A DNA stretch of 64,000 nt. It comes from Prasinococcaceae sp. CCMP 1430. Taxonomy: Eukaryota; Prasinodermophyta; Palmophyllophyceae; Prasinococcales; Prasinococcaceae. The translations under genes were made by a program, and so were the position numbers. The notes under the pieces were generated by a model. The model was not told the origin of the DNA and did not search any database. It worked only from the letters and a program-made list of their open reading frames with translations. Shown piece by piece: positions 20,393-28,675 of this stretch. The stretch spans positions 738,126 to 802,125 of the forward strand of contig RQSC01000026.1 of assembly GCA_013416795.1 (NCBI GenBank), in the 5' to 3' direction. The stretch's first letter is position 1. Each line of letters begins with the position of its first letter.

Positions 20393-21522
20393 CACAGCGG
20401 CCGGCGCCCGACCGATCGCCGGCGATCACTTGCCGCACCGGATGATACAAGCGCGGCGTTGCCGCGTCGCGCGGCCCGGGAGAAGGCACGCGCCTGTGAA
20501 GGGGGAGCGGCGACGGGCAGGCAGGGAGGCACGCGCACCGAAGGCGCGCGTCTATGGAGAGGGGCGGCGGCCCGCCGCCCAGCAGGGTGGGTGGGTGGGG
20601 CGCGCGCGCGCTCGGGCCCCGCTGTGTGGCACCTTTCCCTCTCCTCCGGCCACCGAGTCCGAGATCGCGTGCTTTTTGACCTCATTATCCGAATGCGCGT
20701 GCTTTTTGACGAGCGCGAAGGAAGGGGCTGAGGTGCACGTGCTTTTTGGTACGGGCCTGGGGCGCGTGCTTTTTGACGTGGCAGCGCGCGACGGTCCAAA
20801 TGCGGCCGAAATTCGGCGGCAGTTCCCCGGGGCGCCGGGCCGGCGCGCACAAGGCGGCGCGGCGTCCGGCGGTCACCGCCTGGCCGCTCATCCTCATCTC
20901 TTCGGCGGCGGCGGACGCGGCGGCGGCCGCTTCGGCGGCGGCGGCGGCAGGTACTGACTCATTAGGAGCGAGCAAGAAACGCACTCTTTGTACACGACCA
21001 CGACGCCCGCCGCGCCCACCGCCGCGCGCGAGCGATCCGCGCCTCCGCCTCGAGCGCCAGCACCGCCCCGACGACGCGCCTCCCACCCCCGCCCGGCCCC
21101 CCACACACGAGGGCAGCCGCGCCACGCACGCAGCTGGCTCCACCGAGGGGGTGGCCACACACAGGTGCCGACGCGCACCTGGCAGAGCATCCCACCCTCC
21201 CTTTCCCTTGAGCTGTTCCGTGGATGGGCCACGGACATTCCGGCTTTAGGCTGGGACTTAGTCTGTATAAACCCGGGTATTTCTATATAAACCCGGGTAT
21301 TCCAAACCCTTACTCAGCGCGCGCGGAGGGTGCGCAGCGGCGGCGGCCGGCGGCCGGCGGCCGCCGGCTGCCGCAGGCCCGCCAGGCAAGGCGCCGCTGC
21401 GGTGTCGTCGTCGTCCGCCCCCGTCCGTGGCACCACCGCGCTGTGGCTCCTGCGGCGTCCGGTCCTGGGCGAAGAAACGGAGTGCCGAGTCAGACTGCTC
21501 CAGGGGAGCTCTTTCGCCAGTG
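20393..21522. promoter_or_regulatory. UPF2 / coiled-coil divergent promoter with four GTGCTTTTTGAC elements and a TATA tandem repeat
   Basis: No gene seen. Four copies of CGTGCTTTTTGAC-like sequence lie in plus orientation at 20668-20683, 20698-20713, 20738-20753 and 20765-20780. Two tandem 20-bp units, TCTRTATAAACCCGGGTATT, occupy 21262-21281 and 21282-21301, about 220-260 bp before the plus-strand ATG. The second contains CTATATAAACCC, a plausible TATA box. Confidence 0.6.
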
Positions 21523-24500
21523 ATGTCAGACCGATCACCGACCCCGGGGTCGATGCGCACGCCGATGTCGTCGTCGACGGTCGAGGGCGCATCGGCAACT
21601 CTTGCCGATGACGCCCAGACGGCCTACTCGACGTACTCCTCCTACATGCGCAGCAGACCTCTGCCGTCATCGGGCTTGCGCGGCTCTGGGACTGTGGGGA
21701 GCCACCGGACGCGCGACTTTGGATCGGACGCGATGACCAAGCCTGCAGACTGGCGTGCCCCGCGCGACTCCAAGGCGCTGGCGCGAGCACTCGCGACGCC
21801 GCTTGGCACGGGCAGCTCGCGCCATCCCGGTCTGCTGCGCTCGGCCGAGACGCCTGCGTCGGGCGCAGCGTCTGGCATTGACACGCTTTACTCGTCACAT
21901 GTGGCAAGGGAGAGCGCGGCGTCGCTCAGCGCGGCCTTCGAGGGCAAGGCCGCACTTGAGGCCGCGCTCGCGGCCAAAGGGGCGGCGGAGCAGGCGCTGC
22001 GAGACGAGAATGCCTTGCTTCGCGAGGCGCACCGCAAGGCTTGCGAGGATGCGCGTGTGGCGGCCGAGAAGGCGGCCGCGGCCACGCGCGAGGCGGAGAC
22101 CACGGCCGCAGAAATTGCGAGGGCGAAGGCGGCAGTTTCCACCGCCGAGGCTGAGGCGCGAGAGCGTGCGGCACCACTCCAGATGCAGCTCCGCGAGGCC
22201 ACTGAGATCAGCCGCGTGAACAAAGCGGCGTGCGAGGAGGCGCGGTCACGATGCGCTGAGGCCGAGACCGTCGTAGAGGACATCCGCCGGGCAATGACGG
22301 CTACTGAGGCCAGGTGTGTGTCGGAAGTCAAGGACGCCCGCCACGATGCCGACCTCGCGCGCGGCGAGAGCGACCGCTTGCGAGAGGAGGCGGAGCGCCT
22401 GCGGCGCGAGGTCGCCCTCTTGGACGAGAATGTTCACGACGCCATGACCAACGCGGCAGCGGCCGAATCTCGCGCCAAGGTTGCGGAGGAGGCCGCCATG
22501 CTAGTTCGTACCGCGCGTTCGGATGAGGCGACCAGGCGCGCGGCCGCCGAAGACCGTGCGGCCGCGGCCGAGCAAACGGCGAAGTCGTTGGCCGCCGAGC
22601 GCGACGCCGTGGCAGAGGCGCTCCGCGCTGCGCAACGCGTCGCCGAGGAGAAAACTGGCGCGCTCGAACGGCTCAAGCGCGCGCTCGAGGAACAAACAGC
22701 CTCCACGAGGGAGGCTATCGCGGCGGAACGGGCCACAGCAGAGCGCTGCGCGCATGCAGAACGTCAGGCTGCCGCCGCCGTCGAGAATGGTGAGAGTCTT
22801 CGCCGCGTGCTGCAGGATCGTGGCGACTCTATGGAAGTTCTGGAGGCGGACCTGGCAGCGACCAAGGCAGATGCCGCGCGCCTTCGCCTTGCCGTCGAGG
22901 AGGCAACATCGCGAACTGAAGAGGTCCGCGAGCGGATGGCAAATGCGGACGAGGAGCGTGGGCGCGCGCTGGCGGCCGCGCGGCAGGCGCAGGCTGAGAC
23001 GACTCGATATGAGAGCGAGCTCGAAGCGCTCAAAGATGAGCTGAAGGACTCGTACGCGGCGGCCAAGCGCGATCAGGAGCGCGCAGAACGTCATCGCACC
23101 GAGGCAGAGCAATTGATCGCCTCGCGAGATGGGGCACGCGAAGACCTCGCGGCTGCGAGCGAGGAGGCCAAGGCCAGGACTGCACGCATCCGGGAGCTCG
23201 AGCTCTCCACGCAGTCGCTCCAGCGTGACCTGGACAGCTTGAAGGCCGCGGCAGAAGCTCAAGAAGGGCATGCGAATGCTCGCATTGCAGAAGCGAGCAG
23301 TGCTGTCGAAGCCACGCGCGCAGAGGCCGCCAGTGCAGAAGAACGGACCGCGCGTGCCACTTCAGAGTGCACGGCCGCGCACAAGCGCATCGCGGCACTC
23401 GAGTCTCGCGTGTCGAGCTTGCAGTCTGAGGGCAGGAAGAGCCAGAGCGCGGCTCGCGCTGCCAAGCGGCGCGTTGATGATGATCTGGCCGAGGCGCTGG
23501 CAGAATGCGAGGAGCTCAGGCAGCGCGCGGAGATTGCCTCAGCGCGCGCCCTGGACGCCGAGGGTGCGCGCGACAAGGCCATCGAGGCCGCTGAAACAGC
23601 GGCTGTCGCGCAGCAGCATGCCGAAAAGCTCGCTGCGCAGCGTGAGGAGGCGATGTCCAACATGCAGAGCACAGCCAGGCGTGCACGCGAGGAGGCCGAG
23701 CGCAGCAGGCGCGAGGCTACCGAGGCGCGCGAGGCCGAGGCAAGGGCTGAACGCGCGCGGGGCGAAGTGGACGCCGCGCGCGAGGAGGCGGAGCGGCTGG
23801 CCGAGGAGGCTCGCCAGGAGTGCCTCAAGGCCGAGTTCGACAAGGCGCAGCTAGAAGCCAAGGTCAAGCGCGTCGAGGCAAACGCTCAGGATCACACGAC
23901 TGCCTTGGGCGCAGCGGAGGCAGATGCCGCGCAGGCGTGGGCGCTGGCCGAAAAACGTGAGCGCGAAGTAGCGAGTTTGCGTGCCGACCTCGACAGCGCT
24001 AAGCACGAGGTGTCCACCTCGCGTGCGGCAGCTGCCGCCGCGGCTGACGACGTCGCCAGACATCGCGCAGATGCCGAGTCGACGCGTGCAGTTAGCGCGA
24101 GGGAGAGTGAGCAGCGTGTCCTCGCCGAGCGGCGGGCCGAGGAGGCTGACAGCTCGGCCGCAGCCACAAACGTGCAGCTCAGCAAGCTCGAGTCCGACAT
24201 CGCGCGCATGCGCAACGAGGTTGCTGAGTCTGCTGAGGCTACGCGGCACGCACGTAGGCATGCGGCTGACAGGGATGCCAGGATGATTGCCATGGAGGCC
24301 GCCATCGCCGAGCGTGACGCTGCCACCGCTGAGCTCGGGCGTATTCTCGATGACAAGTCCCAAAGACTCGCGACGTTGGAGAACTCGCTCGAGGCGCAGC
24401 GCGCGCTGTCTGAGAAAGCCACTGCGCGCATTCAAACGTTGGAGGGCGACCTCGCGCATGAGAGGGAGGGTGTGCGTACGAGCGACGCGCGCGCGTCAAA

Positions 24501-26493
24501 GCTCGCGGAGGAGAAAGACGGCGCCGTGGCAGACGCAACTGCCGCACGCAGCACGCTGGCAGCGCGCGACACAGCGATTGCAGCTGCGCGCGCAGAGGCC
24601 GACACGCTACGCAAGGAGAGGGACTCGTTGCGTGCCGAGTTGCGATTTCGAAAGTCCGCAGCAGAGGAGCTGGCAAACGAGCGCGGCGAGCGTGCTGCCG
24701 AGGCGGACGAGGCGTTGCGCGATGCTCGCGCAGCAACGCAAGCGCTCGCGCGTGCCAAGGCACAGGTCGAGACAGCCAAGGCCGAGGCTGCGCGCGCATC
24801 TGGCGAAGCCGCAGCTGCGCGTGAGAAGGCCGACGCGGCTCTTGCCCGCGCTGCCGAGGAGCACGCGCGTGCCACCGAAGCGCGCGACGCTCTCCGCAGG
24901 CTCGGCTCGGACGCGCGGAGGCTCGGTGCCGCTACCGCAGCGGCCGATGAGGCGGCCAAATCCGCGCGCGCGCGGGCCGAGGCGGCTGAGAAGGAGCTTG
25001 CAGCGCTGCGCAACGCCGCCGGGGAGCGTAGCGCGCACGATCGCTGGAACGGGCCGCTGATGCGGGGCGTGGCCGATGCCGCAGTGGCGGAGAGTGGCAC
25101 AGCTGGCTCAGACGACTTGACCGCAGCGCTCACGGCAGCACGCGCGGTCTGCGACGCGCTCGCAGACAGCCTCGGTGACTGTCGAGTATGCTATGCAAGA
25201 TCTGAGTACAACCCGGCGAGGGATGCCATTGAGCTCCGCCTGATGCACGTATCGGAGAATGGCCACGCCTTGGCTGCTGCCAGTGAGGCAGGGCAGGCTT
25301 GGGCCTCGGCCGAGGCACTGCCGCTCGTGGCGACCGAAAGCCCCAACAGCTGTGCGGTGGATGGAGCCATGGGAGCCGGTGTCAGATCCTTCCTGCCTCA
25401 TAGCTGCGCGGCATATCGCTGCATCCAGCGCGCTGAGGCCGAGGCTGGCGACGAGTGTCTGTTCCCCTCGTCAGTGTACCTGCGGGACGCGCTCGCGGCC
25501 GCTCTTCCCAAGTGTCTGACGTACGAGCGCGACCCGGAGATGCCCAGTGGCACCTTTATGGCTGTCGCTAGTGGGCAGTCGAGAAGCGGATGCCTACTGG
25601 TTGTGACCTCGCCGACGCGCCCTAACGGCGCGTTGACGGTGCCGGAAGTCGCCGCAACCCACGAAGCCGCAGCGGCAGCAGCAGCGGCGTACGATAAAGT
25701 GTCGGAGCGTTCGCTGGCGGTTGTCGCGCGCGGCGTGGCGCTGGCGACGTCTGCATTTGCCTCCGCCGAGGAGGCCAAGGCGGCGGATCCCAGCGGTCAC
25801 CGCGCACACCGACAGGCCGTGCAGGCGGCGTCGCAGATGCGCGGCGTGGAGGCGCAGCGCGGCGACTTGCAGGCGATTTTGCACTCGACGGATGGTCTGT
25901 GCGCGCTTGCGGAGCTCGGCGCGATGGTGCGCGTGCCGCCGGCGGTGGTACTGGTCGTGTGGGCAACGCTGGCCCTCTGCGATGGCGTCGAGACGCTCCC
26001 AGCCCTCGGGAGCGGCTCTGCCGGCATCGACGACGGGGCTCCGCGCACGCCCATGCGCGGACTGGGCGGGTTGTGGGAGTCGCTGCGCACCCGCTTGGGA
26101 GTCGCCACGGCCTCCCATGCAGCCGTGTCGCTGGCGGAGCGCATGGCGGCGTTCGCGATTGATCCCGCCGATGACCACTCGGCCGCGTACTCGGCGTTTG
26201 CAGCCGCGCGTGGGGAGCTGGGCCCTGCGGACGCTGGCAAGGCCGGGCGCGCGGTGGCGGCGCTCTACGCGTGGACGTGCGGCTCGCTGGCCCAATGGCA
26301 GCTCGCAGGCCTGTCCGAGTTCAGCGCAGCGGCGCTCGAAGGCGCGGGCTCGTCGACCAAGACGGCGCGCTCAGCTTCGTCTGAGCGCGCGAGCGTTGAA
26401 GGAGTCTTCGGGTCCACCGCCGAGCTCAGCGCAGAGGGGGTGCGATCGCTGGAGCAAGAGTTCGGTGAGGCGTCAAAACTCACCGTTGACTGA
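21523..26493 (+). CDS. 1,656-aa coiled-coil protein with C-terminal globular domain
   Basis: Uninterrupted frame; I prefer the ATG at 21523 (MSDRSPTPGSMRTPMSSS) over upstream non-ATG codons. The first 130 residues are Ser/Thr/Pro-rich and disordered. Residues about 130-1190 are continuous Ala/Glu/Arg heptads. Residues about 1200-1656 are not coiled: they contain DCRVCYARSEYNPARDAIEL, a GTFMAVASGQSRSGCLLVV strand pair reminiscent of a GAF-type fold, and VPPAVVLVVWATLALCDG. The last recalls helical segments flanking dynein-type stalks, which is a weak impression. A scaffold role (centrosome, basal body, axoneme or Golgi) is inferred. No membrane anchor, unlike the minus-strand coiled coil at 4.8-8.3 kb. 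Convergent with the transaldolase-like gene (300 bp). Confidence 0.75.
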   Translation: MSDRSPTPGSMRTPMSSSTVEGASATLADDAQTAYSTYSSYMRSRPLPSSGLRGSGTVGSHRTRDFGSDAMTKPADWRAPRDSKALARALATPLGTGSSRHPGLLRSAETPASGAASGIDTLYSSHVARESAASLSAAFEGKAALEAALAAKGAAEQALRDENALLREAHRKACEDARVAAEKAAAATREAETTAAEIARAKAAVSTAEAEARERAAPLQMQLREATEISRVNKAACEEARSRCAEAETVVEDIRRAMTATEARCVSEVKDARHDADLARGESDRLREEAERLRREVALLDENVHDAMTNAAAAESRAKVAEEAAMLVRTARSDEATRRAAAEDRAAAAEQTAKSLAAERDAVAEALRAAQRVAEEKTGALERLKRALEEQTASTREAIAAERATAERCAHAERQAAAAVENGESLRRVLQDRGDSMEVLEADLAATKADAARLRLAVEEATSRTEEVRERMANADEERGRALAAARQAQAETTRYESELEALKDELKDSYAAAKRDQERAERHRTEAEQLIASRDGAREDLAAASEEAKARTARIRELELSTQSLQRDLDSLKAAAEAQEGHANARIAEASSAVEATRAEAASAEERTARATSECTAAHKRIAALESRVSSLQSEGRKSQSAARAAKRRVDDDLAEALAECEELRQRAEIASARALDAEGARDKAIEAAETAAVAQQHAEKLAAQREEAMSNMQSTARRAREEAERSRREATEAREAEARAERARGEVDAAREEAERLAEEARQECLKAEFDKAQLEAKVKRVEANAQDHTTALGAAEADAAQAWALAEKREREVASLRADLDSAKHEVSTSRAAAAAAADDVARHRADAESTRAVSARESEQRVLAERRAEEADSSAAATNVQLSKLESDIARMRNEVAESAEATRHARRHAADRDARMIAMEAAIAERDAATAELGRILDDKSQRLATLENSLEAQRALSEKATARIQTLEGDLAHEREGVRTSDARASKLAEEKDGAVADATAARSTLAARDTAIAAARAEADTLRKERDSLRAELRFRKSAAEELANERGERAAEADEALRDARAATQALARAKAQVETAKAEAARASGEAAAAREKADAALARAAEEHARATEARDALRRLGSDARRLGAATAAADEAAKSARARAEAAEKELAALRNAAGERSAHDRWNGPLMRGVADAAVAESGTAGSDDLTAALTAARAVCDALADSLGDCRVCYARSEYNPARDAIELRLMHVSENGHALAAASEAGQAWASAEALPLVATESPNSCAVDGAMGAGVRSFLPHSCAAYRCIQRAEAEAGDECLFPSSVYLRDALAAALPKCLTYERDPEMPSGTFMAVASGQSRSGCLLVVTSPTRPNGALTVPEVAATHEAAAAAAAAYDKVSERSLAVVARGVALATSAFASAEEAKAADPSGHRAHRQAVQAASQMRGVEAQRGDLQAILHSTDGLCALAELGAMVRVPPAVVLVVWATLALCDGVETLPALGSGSAGIDDGAPRTPMRGLGGLWESLRTRLGVATASHAAVSLAERMAAFAIDPADDHSAAYSAFAAARGELGPADAGKAGRAVAALYAWTCGSLAQWQLAGLSEFSAAALEGAGSSTKTARSASSERASVEGVFGSTAELSAEGVRSLEQEFGEASKLTVD

Positions 26494-26793
26494 GTGGGTG
26501 CTCGCAGTCGCAGGGGCCCGCAGGATGAGCTCCCCCTCGCGAGCTAGCTAACCAGCCGCACTCTTCAGTGCGGGGCCAGGCACGCGCGCAGCAATAAAAC
26601 TAATGATTCCCCATCCGTGGCACGTCCGAGTATCGATCAAGTGCTGTTAGTGCGTTCTTTATGGTACTTGTAGCGAACGGGCAGCGCGGTTGCTGCAAGC
26701 CCGTCCCACCGCTTTGCAAGGGTGCCGGTGAGGCACTCTTTTGAAAGCTTGGATCGCGCCCTCGAGCGCGCGGGCGCGCATCAAGCGGGGAGC
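26494..26793. other. Convergent 3' spacer
   Basis: Stop-to-stop spacer of 300 bp. It contains AATAAAAC (26592-26599) but no TGTAA on either strand; nothing else recognised. Confidence 0.6.
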
Positions 26794-27890
26794 TCAGAAT
26801 TGACCCGTAGCATTGTACACCTCGGCCATGTACTTTTTGAACGAGACCTCGTCATCGGCCTCCTGCTGGATGCCCTCCTGGACGGCACACGTGGCCTCGG
26901 CGCCGGCGGCCTCCTCGAATTCCTCCCTCCCGCCATCCACGCTCTCCACCACCGGGATGTCCAGCGTGCCACCGACGTTGCGCGGTACGGGCGCCCGCTC
27001 CTTCAGGTCAGCGATGATGGCCGCGGGGACCAGGACGTAGTCCACGCCGCAACACTCGACGGCCTTGGCCGCCGAGCGCACCGAGGCGGCGACGACCTTG
27101 GTCTTTTGGCCTGCCACCTCCGCCAGCGCGTACGCCTGCGCCACGAGCTCCGGACCTGCGCCGTCTCCGCCGATCGTGTCGGCGGTGCCGACCTGCACGG
27201 TGACACTCGAGCAGCCCGCATCGATGGCAGCCGCTGCGTGCACGCCGGTCGCTGCGGAAACGTCACACTGCGCGGTGCCCGCGGCCTCGAGCCGCCGTGC
27301 CGCCTCGATTGCGTCGTAGGTGGCGGGCATGCGGAAGAGCACCTTGCTCTTCGCGTCGGCCACCCCCCCTTGGTCGATGAGGCGCAGCATATGCTCGCAG
27401 TAGCGCACGAGCGCATCCGCGTCGTGGGCGTGGCACGTGCGCGTGGCGAGCACCACACGGCCGGCCACCTTGGGGGCGAGCTCTATCGCCTGGTTGGCCA
27501 TCGCGTTGTCAAGCACGCAGTCCCACAAGCCGTAGCCCGGCTCAGCGAGGCACGTGTCCCACTGACCCTTGTTCAGCTGTGAGTACACGGTTTCTGCGGC
27601 GGACTTGCCGTTCCCTTGATCCGTCAGCTGCTTAAGTAGGTTCGATGAGCAGACGAACCCGGCGTCAAGCGAGCCCTGCGACGAGGCGTCCACAGCCTCG
27701 CCGTACGCGTTGATGGACTCGAGCGCCGTGTCGCCGACGGGCTGCGTCGCGAGCGATGCGAGCGCCGCCGAGTTGCTCCGGCGCCGCACCGCGCCGCGCT
27801 GGGCGCCGCGCGCGCCACCACGGCGCGTGTGTGCCGTCCTTGTGGGCGATGCCTGCCGCGCCGCGCACCCCACTCCGATCCCATCCCCCC
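26794..27890 (-). CDS. Transaldolase-like protein lacking the Schiff-base lysine
   Basis: TAL_FSA-type barrel in one frame, ending YNATGQF at TGA 26794-26796. Recognisable elements: the GFVCSSNLLKQL strand/loop (cf. TSNPSLL); KVLFRMPATYDAIEAARRLE, the segment that in transaldolase reads ILIKxxSTWxGIxAAxxLE; AAAAIDAGCSSVTVQVG; and VVAASVRSAAKAVECCGVDYV (cf. ASFRN). The lysine that forms the Schiff base with the sugar is Arg here (codon CGC on minus), and the NLTLLFS strand is DVSAATG. It is therefore probably not a working transaldolase; a divergent or regulatory role is inferred. The start is unresolved: the frame stays open to an ATG at 28227, but beyond about 27890 it is AT-richer, non-coding-like DNA. 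A basic, Ala/Arg-rich stretch before the core could be a transit peptide. Confidence 0.65.
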
Positions 27891-28675
27891 TCTGCCCGCA
27901 CTCGTGCACCCACACCCACGGTGACTGGGTGCCAGCGACGGCGCCCGAATCCACGTCAGCACCCCTCGCGCCAAAAAAAAAAAAAATCCCTGGCACCCGA
28001 CCCACCCAATGGAATCGAGCATCTCGCACGGCGACTTTTGGACCCTGATTTATTTTTGTCCCTTTCGAAAATGTCGAAAAAGGATCCAAATAAAAAACGC
28101 GTGCAAAACCCAAAATCGAGCGAACGCAGGTTCGGGTTGAGAACCGTCGAGACGACGAACGACGAGGCGGGCCGGCACCGTGTCGCTCCCAAATCGGATC
28201 AAATACTTGGTCGATCGCTTCGCTCATCCGCCCATCGCCGCCCGGACGTCTCCCCGAACACGGATTTAAATCCGGTGTCCAGCCCCTCCATTTTCATTTT
28301 CCTTTTCCATTTCCGTCATCCCCACCAAAAAAAGCCGTTGGCGACGCGCGCGTGCGTTTTGATGGGAGCTCGTGCGCTCGTCGCGACGCTCCGCCGTCGC
28401 GCATTTCGCGCGCGCGCGCGCGGGGTGCGGGCGGACCTGCGGAAACGCGGAGCGGAGTGGACGAAATGCGGAGCGGCGGAAAGTCGCGCGCGCGAACGGC
28501 CGCGCGGCAGCGCGTGGCCGGTGGGTGGCGTGGGGGGTGGCGCAGGGGACTGGCTTAGGAACTGGAATGCTGGACGGCGATGATGGCATGACGGCGGTGT
28601 CTCAGCGGGCGCCAAGCCGGACGCTCAGGGGGGCGCTGAGCAGCCGCCCCCGCGGCGGCCACCGAGGTGTCGCCG
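27891..28675. promoter_or_regulatory. Transaldolase-like / kinesin divergent promoter
   Basis: Locally AT-richer DNA (28020-28330) in a GC-rich window, with an A-run at 27973-27986. One good copy of the recurrent element lies in plus orientation, CGTGCGTTTTGATGGG at 28351-28366, 310 bp upstream of the kinesin ATG. Confidence 0.5.

Noticed and set aside
27891-28227. In-frame ATG at 28227 as the transaldolase-like start
   Set aside because: The added sequence is AT-richer, crosses an A/T homopolymer and has non-coding third-position use; it is more likely promoter DNA.
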